A DNA stretch of 64,000 nucleotides from Bacteroidota bacterium (GTDB lineage Bacteria > Bacteroidota > Bacteroidia > AKYH767-A > 2013-40CM-41-45): assembly GCA_003389385.1 (NCBI GenBank), contig QQVM01000014.1, positions 146,467-210,466 of the forward strand, read 5' to 3'. A program made the position numbers and the translations under genes. The notes under the pieces are model-generated. The model saw only the letters and a program-made list of their open reading frames with translations, was not told the origin of the DNA and did not search any database. Shown piece after piece: positions 8,480 through 18,930 of this stretch (position 1 is its first letter; the number at the start of each line of letters is the position of its first letter).

Positions 8480-10573
8480 TTAGTGAGGATATTCGATTCT
8501 AGCATGATAAATACTGTTGAGCATCTTTTTGAATATTTTTCTGATTTCACTTATATCACGAAGCGTAATTGGCGAATTCACAAATTGATTTTCTTCAATT
8601 TGGTGATCAATGATACTGTCAACAAGTGCACTGATGCTTTCCGAATCGGGGTTTTTAAGACTTCTGGATGCAGCTTCAACACTGTCGGCCATCATGAGCA
8701 CAGATGTCTCGCGTGAAAACGGCAAAGGTCCTGGATATCTAAAAACTGCTTCATCAGGTACTTTTTCAGGAAAGTTCTTAAGAAAGCTCTGGTAGAAATA
8801 CTGAAGACGAGAAGTGCCGTGGTGTGTGCGGATGAAGTCGATTATTTGTTCTGGCAGTTTATGTTTCTTGGCTTTTTCGATTCCTTTGATAACATGGCTT
8901 TTAATTACACCGGCGCTTTCTTCAAAAGAAATATCATCATGTGGATTATTAAGAGAATTTTGATTTTCAATAAAATACATGGGCATATCTATCTTTCCTA
9001 TGTCATGATACATGGCTCCGGCACGGACCAGCAGCGGGTTACCCCCCACCTGAAAAATAGCTGCTTCGGCGAGGTTAGCAACCTGGAGTGAATGCTGAAA
9101 AGTACCAGGGGCTTTCAGACTAAGTTCCCTGAGCAAAGGAGAATTGGAGTCGGATAATTCCATCAATGATACATCTGAGAGAAAACCAAAGGTCTTTTCA
9201 AAAATGAATATGAGTGGAAAGGCAAAGAGAGTAATCACCGCATTGCCCAGAAACCACCTGAGATTCATCCAGTCGATTGATCGCAAGTTGGCTTCGTGCA
9301 AAATGGTAACACCAATGAAGGCCACCGAATAAGTGATGAAAATCATCAATACGGATATAAAAAACTGAACTCTTTTACTTAAGCTGACAATGCTGAAGAT
9401 AGCCACCATGCCGGCCATGGTTTGAATAAAGAAGAATTCAAAACCTGTAGGAGATTCAAATCCGATGATAAGAAGAGTTACGATGTGAGTAAACAGAGCG
9501 GTTCTGGTATCGTAAAACGCCCTTACGATGACGGGTAGCATGCAAATCGGTACAAGATACAAGTCGAAAAGATTGATTTTTCTTGCCCAAAGAAACAGAT
9601 AGGTGATCAGTAAAATAAGCAACATTAAGAACAAGATTCTTGAGTTGTTATCGTAGATTTCTTTTCTGAATTGGTATAGAAATAGAACCAGCATGCTTAT
9701 GGCCAGTGACACGATGATGAGATGGCCGAAAAACATCATCCATTTCGATGAGCGGCTGAATTCTTTATTCTTGAGCTCTTCCTTTAGGCTTTCAATCTTT
9801 TGAAATTTTACTTCATCGACCACTTCCCCTTTTAAAATAATAATTTCATCTTTTTGAACCAGACCTCTGTTCACCGAGATTTTATCCAGAGCAGATTTAG
9901 TCCAACGCCGGGTGGTAGCATCATCATAAAAAAGATTGTGGCTTAGAGCATTTTCGAGTAAAGGTGCAAGGCTTTCTTTTTCGTTCGGGAAAGTACTTTC
10001 CAAAACAGAGTTAATGTAACTGAATGCAGTTTGTATTGTGTAAAATTCGCTGAGACTGTGTTCTTCTGCTATATTGTCTTTGAGAGTGAAAATTATGCCT
10101 TTATTTACCGCTGCAGAGTATTTTTCATTATACAATATTACTCCCTGTTCATATACTCTTTTAAGAATGTCGATGCAGGTATCTTCCTGTGCCTTTCTTG
10201 CTGCAGCTAGCCTGGAAATATCTCTTGGACTGAGATTTTTTTCAATGTCACGTTTTTTTCTGGCTTCTTCCAGTTCTAGTTTAAAGTTTTCAATTTTTTG
10301 TTCTCCTACGTTTTCGTCAAAGCGATAAAAAGGGTAAGAGTTTTTAATGATTTCAGCTTTTTCCAGCGTGAGTTCCTCATCTGTTTTGATGATTGCAAAA
10401 TCAAAAGGAGCCATTAGGTTGTCGTAGGCCCAGGGTTTGCCCTTCTGGTAAGAATAGTTGAATTGAGTTTCATTAGGCAGTGCAATCACTATCAGGAATA
10501 TGGTGGCAAGTATGATAAAATACTTGAACACAATTTCATGTTGATTGGATAACCGGATAAAATAGCTTTTCAT
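8480..10573 (-). CDS. 7TM-HD (PgpH-type) membrane phosphodiesterase, probable c-di-AMP hydrolase
   Basis: The 697-residue protein begins with one membrane helix. A large extracytoplasmic helical region follows (about 50-270, 7TMR-HDED-like), then a seven-helix membrane block (about 275-460) and a cytoplasmic HD domain. HD motifs include TFQHSLQVANL near 490, YHDIGKIDMP near 520 and IRTHHGTSRL near 580. PgpH proteins with this architecture hydrolyse cyclic di-AMP, a second messenger for osmotic and cell-wall balance, so this is the most likely activity; it has not been shown for this protein. It is the first gene of a minus-strand unit with truA 17 bases downstream. Confidence 0.85.
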   Translation of the reverse strand: MKSYFIRLSNQHEIVFKYFIILATIFLIVIALPNETQFNYSYQKGKPWAYDNLMAPFDFAIIKTDEELTLEKAEIIKNSYPFYRFDENVGEQKIENFKLELEEARKKRDIEKNLSPRDISRLAAARKAQEDTCIDILKRVYEQGVILYNEKYSAAVNKGIIFTLKDNIAEEHSLSEFYTIQTAFSYINSVLESTFPNEKESLAPLLENALSHNLFYDDATTRRWTKSALDKISVNRGLVQKDEIIILKGEVVDEVKFQKIESLKEELKNKEFSRSSKWMMFFGHLIIVSLAISMLVLFLYQFRKEIYDNNSRILFLMLLILLITYLFLWARKINLFDLYLVPICMLPVIVRAFYDTRTALFTHIVTLLIIGFESPTGFEFFFIQTMAGMVAIFSIVSLSKRVQFFISVLMIFITYSVAFIGVTILHEANLRSIDWMNLRWFLGNAVITLFAFPLIFIFEKTFGFLSDVSLMELSDSNSPLLRELSLKAPGTFQHSLQVANLAEAAIFQVGGNPLLVRAGAMYHDIGKIDMPMYFIENQNSLNNPHDDISFEESAGVIKSHVIKGIEKAKKHKLPEQIIDFIRTHHGTSRLQYFYQSFLKNFPEKVPDEAVFRYPGPLPFSRETSVLMMADSVEAASRSLKNPDSESISALVDSIIDHQIEENQFVNSPITLRDISEIRKIFKKMLNSIYHARIEYPH

Positions 10574-10735
10574 TTACTCTTGCTGGAACTGATTTTTACG
10601 AATTTCAGAGAAATATTTTTTCTTTCCTGGACTTTAGGAAATATATATTAACACTCATGCAATATTAATGAATGAACTCAAGGCAATGAACAAATTCGTA
10701 ACTTGCACCGTTAAATTATCAGATAATAAAAAAAT

Positions 10736-11914
10736 ATGAAGGAAGTAGTTATAGTATCGGCTGTTCGTACACCAATTGGCAGTTTCGGCGGTTCACTTTC
10801 ATCTCTTAGCGCTCCAGCCCTCGGTTCGGCAGCCATCAAAGCGGCTCTTGAAAGAATCAAACTTGATCCAAAGGAAGTTCAGGAAGTTTATATGGGAAAT
10901 GTCCTTTCTGCTAACGTAGGACAGGCGCCTGTTACACAGGCTTCCATCAATGCGGGGATTCCTGATACAGTTCCTGGTACGACTATCAACAAAGTATGCG
11001 CCTCAGGTATGAAATCTGTGGCTCTGGCTGCAAGTTCAATCATGTCCGGGGATAATCATTGTGTTGTAGCCGGGGGAATGGAGAGTATGAGCAATGTTCC
11101 ATTCTATCTTGATAAGGCTCGCAACGGATATAAACTGGGACACGGAAGTCTGACAGACGGACTAGTCAAAGACGGCCTTTGGGATGTTTATAAAAACTAT
11201 CACATGGGTTCTGCTGCAGAATTGTGCGCGAGGGAATGTAAAATCAGCCGTGAGGAGCAGGATGCTTATGCACTGGAGTCATACAGAAGGTCATCTGAAG
11301 CTTATTCCAAGGGCTATTTCAGTAATGAGATAGTTCCTGTTTCAGTTCCTGTGAGAGGAAAAGATCCAATTGTTGTTTCTGAAGATGAAGAGTATAAAAA
11401 TCTCAGAGCAGACAAAGTTCCGACTTTAAAGCCTGCATTTGAGAAAGAAGGAACGGTGACTGCTGCCAATGCAAGTAAGCTGAACGACGGCGCCGCGGCA
11501 ATCGTTTTAATGTCGAAAGAGAAAGCAGAGAGTTTGGGCATCAAGCCACTTGCCAGAATCTTGAGTTTTTCCGATGCACAACAATCGCCTGAATGGTTTA
11601 CCACAACTCCTGCCAAGGCATTGCCTATGGCAATTAAGAAAGCCGGGCTGACTGCAGAGCAGATAGATTTTTACGAGATTAATGAAGCGTTTTCGGTGGT
11701 TGCAATTGCAAACAATCAACTCTTGAAACTGGATCCTAAGAAGGTAAATGTCCATGGTGGCGCTGTATCACTCGGTCATCCGCTTGGAGCATCCGGTACG
11801 AGAATTCTTGTCACACTTCTAAATGTGTTGCAGCAGCACGGGGGAAGATATGGGGCAGCCGGAATTTGCAATGGAGGTGGTGGAGCAAGCGCCATGGTCA
11901 TAGAAAAATTGTAA
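10736..11914 (+). CDS. Acetyl-CoA C-acetyltransferase (thiolase)
   Basis: This 392-residue thiolase has all catalytic residues: nucleophile C88 in NKVCASGMKSV, H348 in SLGHPLGASG, and C378 in GICNGGGGAS; the EINEAFS motif is also present. The biosynthetic type condenses two acetyl-CoA to acetoacetyl-CoA, and the reverse reaction serves fatty-acid or ketone breakdown. The sequence alone does not settle direction. It is followed after 16 bases by the NlpC/P60 gene, so the two may be co-transcribed although they have no obvious shared role. A TAACTTGC near 10699 resembles a degenerate -7 element. Confidence 0.93.
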   Translation: MKEVVIVSAVRTPIGSFGGSLSSLSAPALGSAAIKAALERIKLDPKEVQEVYMGNVLSANVGQAPVTQASINAGIPDTVPGTTINKVCASGMKSVALAASSIMSGDNHCVVAGGMESMSNVPFYLDKARNGYKLGHGSLTDGLVKDGLWDVYKNYHMGSAAELCARECKISREEQDAYALESYRRSSEAYSKGYFSNEIVPVSVPVRGKDPIVVSEDEEYKNLRADKVPTLKPAFEKEGTVTAANASKLNDGAAAIVLMSKEKAESLGIKPLARILSFSDAQQSPEWFTTTPAKALPMAIKKAGLTAEQIDFYEINEAFSVVAIANNQLLKLDPKKVNVHGGAVSLGHPLGASGTRILVTLLNVLQQHGGRYGAAGICNGGGGASAMVIEKL

Positions 11915-11930
11915 TCAGTTAATTAGCATC

Positions 11931-12704
11931 ATGCTCGCCATCTGTCTACTGAGCATTATTCCTGTGAGAAGGGAGCCAAGCAATAAAAGCGAAATGGTTT
12001 CTCAGATTCTTTTTGGAGAAACTGTGGAGGTGATTGACAAAAAAGACAGCTGGCGCAAAGTAAGGATCATACATGACGGATACATCGGTTGGGTTGATAT
12101 AAAGCAAATTACGGAGTTGACTCCTGATGAACAGGAAAAATTCAAATCTCCCTCAGACACATTTTCGCTTGATTTAGTTCAGCTTATAATATCAGGGCCG
12201 ACGCAAGTCACACCTCTTCTTATGGGGAGTTGTCTACCAGGCTTTAAGGATAAAGTCTCTCAAATTAACGGACAGGAGTACAGGTTCGAAGGCAGTGTAA
12301 GAAAAGTTTCAACAGAAGATCCTGGCAAACTGATTGATTATGCTTACATGTATCTGAATGCGCCTTATCTGTGGGGTGGCCGTTCGCCATTTGGCATAGA
12401 TTGTTCGGGATTCACGCAAATGATTTTACGACTATGCGGGAAGAGCATTGCAAGAGATGCATGGCAACAAGCGGAAGCAGGAGAAACTATCCATCTCCTT
12501 GAGGAATCACGAACAGGCGATCTCGCATTCTTTGACAATGCAGAAAAGAAAATCATTCACACAGGAATTATACTTCAGGATAACAAGATAATTCATGCAA
12601 GTGGCAAAGTTCGAATTGACCGTTTGGATCACCAGGGCATTTACAATTCTGAGCGCAAAGAGTATACGCATAACCTCAGGTTGATTAAACGATACTTCAA
12701 TTAA
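11931..12704 (+). CDS. SH3-domain NlpC/P60 peptidoglycan hydrolase
   Basis: The protein has an N-terminal bacterial SH3-like domain (about residues 10-65, GETVEVIDKKDSWRKV and GYIGWV) and a C-terminal C40-family peptidase domain (about 130-257). The catalytic cysteine is C158 in GIDCSGF and the histidine is H210 in IIHTGII, with H222 as the likely third residue. Such enzymes cut the gamma-D-Glu to diamino acid bond of peptidoglycan peptides. No clear signal peptide is seen at this start (only LAICLLSII is hydrophobic), so it may act on imported muropeptides, like other short SH3-NlpC proteins. It converges on the orphan gene at 12711 with 6 bases between. Confidence 0.88.
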   Translation: MLAICLLSIIPVRREPSNKSEMVSQILFGETVEVIDKKDSWRKVRIIHDGYIGWVDIKQITELTPDEQEKFKSPSDTFSLDLVQLIISGPTQVTPLLMGSCLPGFKDKVSQINGQEYRFEGSVRKVSTEDPGKLIDYAYMYLNAPYLWGGRSPFGIDCSGFTQMILRLCGKSIARDAWQQAEAGETIHLLEESRTGDLAFFDNAEKKIIHTGIILQDNKIIHASGKVRIDRLDHQGIYNSERKEYTHNLRLIKRYFN

Positions 12705-12710
12705 CGGAAT

Positions 12711-13112
12711 TTACTCCTGCTCTCTCCAATCCGTTTGCTCAGGTTTTATCTCCAATTCTTTTTCGTATTCCTGTGCTCTGGCGTTTTGTTCCACTAATGT
12801 CCAATGGTCCGATGAAGATGTCTTCAACCAGACTTTCCCTGATTTTCTAAATATCTCCACATGAAGTCCGAGCTTATCAGAGATATCTTTTTCAACATCC
12901 GAAACTTTCATAAGGCCTGTTATTTCAACAGAATCCGTTGAGGCATTCTCGCTCAGAGCAGAAATTTTTCTTTGTGGGTCAAGAATATCATCGGCTGTGT
13001 ATTCAGCGTCCTTTTTAGTCTTAAAAAACTCTATCTTGAGAAAGTTAAAACGCTTTTGAAACAAATCCTGAATCTCGGATAGTTTCATGTTAGGTGTAAT
13101 TTTAATTTCCAT
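12711..13112 (-). CDS. Uncharacterised small acidic protein
   Basis: I do not recognise this protein. The start is placed at the ATG giving MEIKITPNMKLSEIQ; a TTG 15 codons further upstream is possible but adds an atypical stretch. The product is about 133 residues, highly charged, without signal peptide or membrane segments. The order of predicted strands and helices (MEIKITPNMKLSEIQDLF, then LKIEFFKT) hints at a beta-grasp-like fold, but this is a guess. The C-terminus is rich in Glu and Gln. It stands alone between the NlpC/P60 gene (convergent) and clpB (divergent). Confidence 0.7.
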   Translation of the reverse strand: MEIKITPNMKLSEIQDLFQKRFNFLKIEFFKTKKDAEYTADDILDPQRKISALSENASTDSVEITGLMKVSDVEKDISDKLGLHVEIFRKSGKVWLKTSSSDHWTLVEQNARAQEYEKELEIKPEQTDWREQE

Positions 13113-13321
13113 GCAATAAGCATTAAATGGTTTAAGGGCTAATTTAATCAATTGCAATTAAACTCTGATGACTGAGGTCATTGACAATAAAAATCACACA
13201 CCTGAGTTTGCGCCAAAATGACACGTAATTCAATTTCTAACTGACAATTAAGCGCAGATTTCTTGAGCTACTGCCTTGGTCAATTCTTTGATGGATCAAT
13301 GTGAATTGAAAATTACAAATT

Positions 13322-15931
13322 ATGAACCTTAACAATTTCACCATTAAATCCCAGGAAGCTATTCAGCATGCACAGCAAATAGCTGCAGAACGAAATCACC
13401 AGTCAATAGAAAGCGCTCATCTGATGCTTGGCATTATGCAGGCAGATGAAAATGTGCTTCCATTCATTCTTAAAAAGCTGAATGTGTCTCCTTCTAATAT
13501 ACGTAAACTCCTCCAGGATACGATTTCAAAATACCCTTCTATCAGCGGCGGCAAGCAATATCTTAGCAATGAAGCCAATGATCTTATTCAAAACTCCATC
13601 AAGATCAGCAGGAAGCTGGGAGACGAGTACGTTTCACTTGAGCATATACTTCTTGCAATCATTTCAGGAAATGACGCCACATCAAAATTGCTTCGAAGTG
13701 AAGGGATCTCTGAAAAAGATGTGAGGTCTGCCATCGATGAGCTCAGGAAAGGGCGAAAAGTTACAAGCCCGGGTGCGGAAGACACTTATAACGCTTTATC
13801 AAAATATTCCAGAAATCTGAATGAACTTGCCAGGCAAGGTAAGTTGGATCCGGTCATCGGTCGTGACGATGAAATCCGGAGAGTACTTCAGATACTTTCC
13901 AGAAGGACAAAAAATAATCCAATTTTGATAGGTGAACCTGGTGTTGGAAAAACAGCTATAGCCGAAGGTTTGGCGCACCGTATCATTGATGGTGACATCC
14001 CTGAAAACCTTAAGTCGAAACAAATTTATTCACTTGACATGGGTGCTCTTATTGCAGGCGCCAAGTACAAAGGTGAGTTTGAAGAACGTCTCAAATCAGT
14101 CGTGAAGGAAGTAATCGGTGCGGAAGGCGAGATTGTTTTATTCATTGATGAAATACACACCCTCGTCGGTGCCGGAGCAGGTGAAGGTGCAATGGATGCA
14201 GCGAACATACTTAAACCTGCTCTTGCAAGAGGAGAGTTGAGAGCAATTGGCGCAACCACTCTGGCGGAATATCAGAAATATGTGGAAAAGGATAAAGCAC
14301 TTGAAAGAAGGTTCCAGAAGGTAATTGTTGAAGAGCCATCCACAGAAGATACTGTATCAATACTTCGTGGATTAAAAGAAAGATATGAGACACATCATCG
14401 CGTTAGAATAAAGGATGAAGCGATTATTTCGGCTGTAGAACTGAGTGAAAGGTATATTTCAGACAGATTTTTACCCGATAAAGCGATTGACCTCATAGAC
14501 GAAGCCGCATCTAAACTTCGTCTTGAAATAGATTCAGTTCCTGAAGAACTCGATGAACTTAACAGAAAGATCATGCAGCTTGAAATCGAAAGAGAAGCCA
14601 TCAAGCGTGAGAAGGACGAAAAACATTTGGCAACATTAAGTGAGGAGATTGCCAACCTGGAAGAACAAAGAAGCCAGATTAAAGCTAAGTGGGAATCAGA
14701 AAAAGAAATTGTACATGGCATCCAAAACATCAAGGAAGCTGTAGAGCAAATGAAGCTTGAGGCAGAGCAGGCAGAAAGAAGCGGAGATTACGGCAAAGTT
14801 GCTGAAATCAGGTATGGAAGAATCAAAGAAGCAGAAGATAAACTGAGAAAATTCGAGCAGGAGCTAAATGAACTGCAGGAAGAGAAAGCTCTGATTAAAG
14901 AGGAAGTCGATTCAGAAGACATTGCTGAAGTAGTATCACGCTGGACCGGCATTCCGGTTAAACGTATGCTCCAAAGTGAAAGGGAAAAATTGCTGCGTCT
15001 GGAAGATGAATTGCATAAAAGAGTGATTGGCCAGGATGAAGCGATTGCAGCATTAAGCGATGCAGTGCGTCGCAGCAGGGCCGGATTACAGGACGCGAAG
15101 AAGCCAATTGGTTCGTTTATTTTTCTGGGAACTACAGGTGTGGGTAAGACCGAGCTTGCCAAAGCGCTCGCAGAATTTCTTTTCAATGACGAAAATTCAA
15201 TGACCAGAATTGATATGAGTGAGTATCAGGAAAGGCATACAGTTTCAAGGCTGATAGGAGCGCCTCCGGGTTATGTTGGGTATGATGAGGGTGGTCAGCT
15301 CACAGAAGCTGTAAGGCGCCGCCCCTACTCTGTCGTTCTTCTTGATGAAATTGAAAAAGCACACCCAGATGTATTCAATATCCTCTTGCAGGTCTTGGAT
15401 GACGGCCGGTTAACAGATAATAAGGGCCGAACTGCCAACTTCAAGAACACTATTATCATAATGACTTCAAACATAGGCTCACATATCATTCAGGAGAATT
15501 TTGAAACACTGAATGATTTCAACAGAGATGAAGTGCTTGCCAAGACACGAAGCGCGGTCTATGAGCTGTTAAAGAAATCAATAAGACCTGAATTCCTGAA
15601 CAGGATTGACGAGGTAATCATGTTCCAGCCACTCAGCAGAGATGAAGTGAAAGATATTGTTAAACTTCAATTTGAACTTGTTCGGAAAATGCTTCTTGTA
15701 AACGACATTAAAATTACAGCTACACACGATGCAATTGACTGGCTTGCTGAACTTGGCTATGACCCGCAGTTCGGCGCCAGGCCACTGAAGCGAGTGCTTC
15801 AAAAGAAAGTGCTAAATGAATTGTCGAAACAGATTTTAGCCGGGAAAATCAGAAAAGAAGATGAGATTGTACTTGCTTTAAACCGGCAAAAGGAATTTGA
15901 ATTTAAAAACAACAGCACAGTGGAAGTCTGA
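13322..15931 (+). CDS. clpB: ATP-dependent disaggregase ClpB
   Basis: The 869-residue protein has the full ClpB layout. A Clp N-domain covers about residues 1-145. The first AAA+ module has Walker A GEPGVGKT near 204 and [13 protein letters not shown] long coiled-coil M domain covers roughly 400-530. The second AAA+ module has Walker A GTTGVGKT near 603, and a D2-small domain ends the protein. The M domain separates ClpB from ClpA and its full length separates it from ClpC. With DnaK it extracts polypeptides from aggregates in the cytoplasm after heat stress. It is monocistronic and ends in a strong hairpin terminator at 15952. Confidence 0.96.
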   Translation: MNLNNFTIKSQEAIQHAQQIAAERNHQSIESAHLMLGIMQADENVLPFILKKLNVSPSNIRKLLQDTISKYPSISGGKQYLSNEANDLIQNSIKISRKLGDEYVSLEHILLAIISGNDATSKLLRSEGISEKDVRSAIDELRKGRKVTSPGAEDTYNALSKYSRNLNELARQGKLDPVIGRDDEIRRVLQILSRRTKNNPILIGEPGVGKTAIAEGLAHRIIDGDIPENLKSKQIYSLDMGALIAGAKYKGEFEERLKSVVKEVIGAEGEIVLFIDEIHTLVGAGAGEGAMDAANILKPALARGELRAIGATTLAEYQKYVEKDKALERRFQKVIVEEPSTEDTVSILRGLKERYETHHRVRIKDEAIISAVELSERYISDRFLPDKAIDLIDEAASKLRLEIDSVPEELDELNRKIMQLEIEREAIKREKDEKHLATLSEEIANLEEQRSQIKAKWESEKEIVHGIQNIKEAVEQMKLEAEQAERSGDYGKVAEIRYGRIKEAEDKLRKFEQELNELQEEKALIKEEVDSEDIAEVVSRWTGIPVKRMLQSEREKLLRLEDELHKRVIGQDEAIAALSDAVRRSRAGLQDAKKPIGSFIFLGTTGVGKTELAKALAEFLFNDENSMTRIDMSEYQERHTVSRLIGAPPGYVGYDEGGQLTEAVRRRPYSVVLLDEIEKAHPDVFNILLQVLDDGRLTDNKGRTANFKNTIIIMTSNIGSHIIQENFETLNDFNRDEVLAKTRSAVYELLKKSIRPEFLNRIDEVIMFQPLSRDEVKDIVKLQFELVRKMLLVNDIKITATHDAIDWLAELGYDPQFGARPLKRVLQKKVLNELSKQILAGKIRKEDEIVLALNRQKEFEFKNNSTVEV

Positions 15932-15951
15932 CTATCTACCTGTTATTTACC

Positions 15952-15990
15952 TAAAGAAACCGCCCGGATTAGGCGGTTTCTTTACTTTTA
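15952..15990 (+). terminator. Intrinsic terminator after clpB
   Basis: A perfect 13-bp stem (TAAAGAAACCGCC at 15952-15964 with GGCGGTTTCTTTA at 15972-15984) encloses a seven-base loop and is followed by a T-rich stretch. It begins 21 bases after the clpB stop. Confidence 0.88.
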
Positions 15991-16108
15991 CTTGCTTATA
16001 CATAAAGCATCCGGTAATTAAGCCACTCTTTTTTAGCATTCATCACAACGGATAGAACAAATTCTTCCTGAATTTTTCAGTATCTTTCAAAATAAAAATA
16101 CCATTTAA

Positions 16109-16951
16109 ATGTCATTAAGAATCCTGTTGATTTTCTTAATTGTAATTCAGTTTTTCAATCGCGCTGAAGGTCAGACAAAGTCATGTTGTACTAGTCCGAA
16201 TTCAAAATTCAGCGAACTTGCTATGGGCCATGACTTTGGGACTTTTCACCTCCCGCCTGACAAAATCAATCTTGTTGATGATGAGGGTGAACCAATAACA
16301 TTTAAGTGTGAAGATGGAACAAACGCAAATGCCTATCAAATCAAGTCGAAGAACAAGAGTTCACGCTGGCTGCTTGTGTTTCATGAGTGGTGGGGACTGA
16401 ACGATTATATCAGGCAGGAAGCGATGTCACTGGCTGCGGAGATGCCTGAGATGAATCTATTGGCAATTGACTTATACGATGGAAAGATTGCGGAAACTGC
16501 CTCAATCGCGCAGAAATTTCTTTCAGAGCTGGACGAAAACAGAGCAAGTGCAATTATTAAGGGTGCTTTGCATTATGCAGGCAGTGAAGCACAGATCTAT
16601 ACCATTGGCTGGTGCATGGGCGGAACATGGTCCTTGCAAGCAGGAATTCTTGCAGGAAAGCAGGCCAAAGCATGTGTGATGTATTACGGAATGCCAGAGT
16701 CTGATGTCTCGAAACTCAAAATGCTGAATTGTGAAGTGCTTGGTATTTTTGCTTCACGAGATTCCTGGATCAGCAAGGAAGTTGTAGATGAGTTCGCAAT
16801 GAACATGAAGAAAGCGGGAAAAAAACTGCAGATCAAAGTTTTTGAAGCCGATCACGCATTTGCTAATCCAAGCAATCCCAGGTACGACAGTGTTTCTGCT
16901 GCAGAAGCCAGGAAACTCAGCCTTAATTTTTTCAAGAAGAAAATTAAATAA
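16109..16951 (+). CDS. Exported dienelactone hydrolase family protein
   Basis: This 280-residue alpha/beta hydrolase starts with a signal peptide (about 21 residues, ending RAEGQ). The dienelactone hydrolase signature is clear: VFHEWWGLND for the oxyanion region, nucleophile cysteine in GWCMGG, aspartate in ASRDSWIS and histidine in ADHAFANP. The Cys-Asp-His triad is intact. The family hydrolyses lactones and esters; the real substrate of this periplasmic or surface member is unknown. TATCTTTC at 16081 resembles the -7 consensus with one mismatch. It lies 38 bases upstream of recQ and may be co-transcribed. Confidence 0.88.
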   Translation: MSLRILLIFLIVIQFFNRAEGQTKSCCTSPNSKFSELAMGHDFGTFHLPPDKINLVDDEGEPITFKCEDGTNANAYQIKSKNKSSRWLLVFHEWWGLNDYIRQEAMSLAAEMPEMNLLAIDLYDGKIAETASIAQKFLSELDENRASAIIKGALHYAGSEAQIYTIGWCMGGTWSLQAGILAGKQAKACVMYYGMPESDVSKLKMLNCEVLGIFASRDSWISKEVVDEFAMNMKKAGKKLQIKVFEADHAFANPSNPRYDSVSAAEARKLSLNFFKKKIK

Positions 16952-16989
16952 GCTTTATCTGAAAGTCAGAAGAGATATATCTTTTTAAG

Positions 16990-18930
16990 ATGCAGAAATC
17001 CATTCACCAGATTCTAAAGGATCATTGGGGCTATATTCAATTCCGGCCTTTGCAGGAAGATATTATCAACTCTGTTCTTCAGGGAAATGATACACTTGCC
17101 CTTATGCCTACCGGAGGCGGAAAGTCAATTTGTTTCCAAGTGCCTGCAATGGCGTTAGAAGGAGTTTGCATTGTGATATCACCTTTGATCGCTCTGATGA
17201 AAGATCAGGTGAATCAACTTAAAGCCAGAGGTATACCAGCATCGGCTGCAGTTTCAGGAATGACTTCCAGAGAGATTGATGCGACACTTGACAACTGTAT
17301 TCATGGAAAAGAAAAGTTTCTTTATGTTTCTCCTGAAAGATTGGGAACTGAGATATTCCGGTTACGATTGCAGAAAATGAATGTTTGCCTGATAGCTGTT
17401 GACGAAGCTCACTGCATATCACAGTGGGGATATGATTTCAGGCCGGCTTACCTGAACATTGCTGAAATCAGGAATGAACTTCCAGATGTTTCGGTTCTTG
17501 CCTTAACTGCTACAGCCACTCACGAAGTGCAGGAAGATATCATGCGCAGATTGAATTTTCATAAGCAAAATATCTTCAAGAAAAGTTTCGAGCGAAAAAA
17601 CCTGTCTTATTCTGTTCTTGAAGTAGATGATAAGCTGACTAAGATGGCTTCAATATTTTCTAAGGTTCCTGGCTCAGGTATTGTTTATTTGAGGTCAAGA
17701 AAAAGAACAGTTGAGATAGCGAATTATTTAAAGAGCAAAAAAATCAGTGCAGGTTATTATCATGCCGGTATGGCTTCAGACGAAAGGGATAAAGCACAGC
17801 AATTATGGATGGAGGGGAAAATGCGCGTCATGGCTGCTACCAACGCTTTCGGGATGGGGATTGATAAGGGAGATGTAAGGTCGGTGGTGCATCTCGAACT
17901 TCCGGACAATATCGAGTCTTATTATCAGGAGGCCGGGCGAGCCGGAAGAGATGAGCAAAAGGCATATGCTGTTTTACTCTATAACAATTCTGACCGAGTT
18001 GACATGGAGCGCAGAGTATCAATTGGATTTCCTGAGAAAAGTCAGATAAGAAATGTGTATAATGCTCTCGGCAATAATTTTCAGATTCCCGAGGGTTCAG
18101 GCAAAGGAATGTCCTTTGATTTTGATTTACCTGCGTTTTCAAGCTCTTATAATTTTCCTGTCAGGGAATGTTATAACTCGCTTCGCTTACTGGAACTTCA
18201 AGGACTGATCAGCATTTCTGAATCATTGAAAATGCAATCGAGAGTTCGCCTGAATATCCGAGCCGGAGAATTGTACGAGTTTCAGGTTAAGAACAAGGAA
18301 CTTGATAATTTTATCAAAGCTTTGCTGAGAACATATGGAGGTTTGTTTGACAACTATGTTGACATCAGTGAGGATCTGCTTTCAAAGCGATTGAAAATCA
18401 CCGTTGCAGATGTAGTATCCTACTTAAACAGACTTAGCAAATTGAATGTCGTTGAATACTTTCCTGCTTCTGAAAAGCCAAAAATCACATTCATGGAAAG
18501 CAGAATACCTCCGGGAAATTTAGCAATTGATAAAAATCTGTTGGAAGCTCGAAAGGTAAAATATATACAAAGGGCAAAGGCGATGCTGAATTATGCTGAG
18601 GCAAAGGATAAATGCAGAAGCCTTATGTTGTTATCTTATTTTGGAGAAGAATCTTGGCATAGGTGCGGTGTCTGTGATTATTGCGTTAAAAGAAACAAGA
18701 GTGGTGTCAGCGATCTAGAATTTGAAAGCATCACACAAGAAGTAAAAGAAAAACTGAATGAGAGAGAACATTCTCTTGAAGAGTTAATGTCTCTCCTTTC
18801 CAGGCATAGTGAGGAGTCAAATCAAAGGGTGATTGAATGGTTGTTAGATAACGAATACATAGGATTCTCTGCCGGGAATAACCTGAAGTGGATTAATACT
18901 AAAAACTCCAAAGCTGAAATTGAAAATTAA
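16990..18930 (+). CDS. recQ: ATP-dependent DNA helicase RecQ (no HRDC domain)
   Basis: RecQ unwinds DNA 3' to 5' in recombination and repair. Walker A is PTGGGKS with K45, motif II is DEAH near 139 within DEAHCISQWGYDFRP, and the RecQ C-terminal zinc site is formed by C542, C559, C562 and C565 (CGVCDYC). The 646-residue chain ends with a short winged-helix-like tail, and I see no HRDC domain, so it is a short form as in many Bacteroidota. The next gene starts inside its last codons (18920), which suggests coupling with the alkyladenine glycosylase, another DNA repair enzyme. Confidence 0.93.
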   Translation: MQKSIHQILKDHWGYIQFRPLQEDIINSVLQGNDTLALMPTGGGKSICFQVPAMALEGVCIVISPLIALMKDQVNQLKARGIPASAAVSGMTSREIDATLDNCIHGKEKFLYVSPERLGTEIFRLRLQKMNVCLIAVDEAHCISQWGYDFRPAYLNIAEIRNELPDVSVLALTATATHEVQEDIMRRLNFHKQNIFKKSFERKNLSYSVLEVDDKLTKMASIFSKVPGSGIVYLRSRKRTVEIANYLKSKKISAGYYHAGMASDERDKAQQLWMEGKMRVMAATNAFGMGIDKGDVRSVVHLELPDNIESYYQEAGRAGRDEQKAYAVLLYNNSDRVDMERRVSIGFPEKSQIRNVYNALGNNFQIPEGSGKGMSFDFDLPAFSSSYNFPVRECYNSLRLLELQGLISISESLKMQSRVRLNIRAGELYEFQVKNKELDNFIKALLRTYGGLFDNYVDISEDLLSKRLKITVADVVSYLNRLSKLNVVEYFPASEKPKITFMESRIPPGNLAIDKNLLEARKVKYIQRAKAMLNYAEAKDKCRSLMLLSYFGEESWHRCGVCDYCVKRNKSGVSDLEFESITQEVKEKLNEREHSLEELMSLLSRHSEESNQRVIEWLLDNEYIGFSAGNNLKWINTKNSKAEIEN

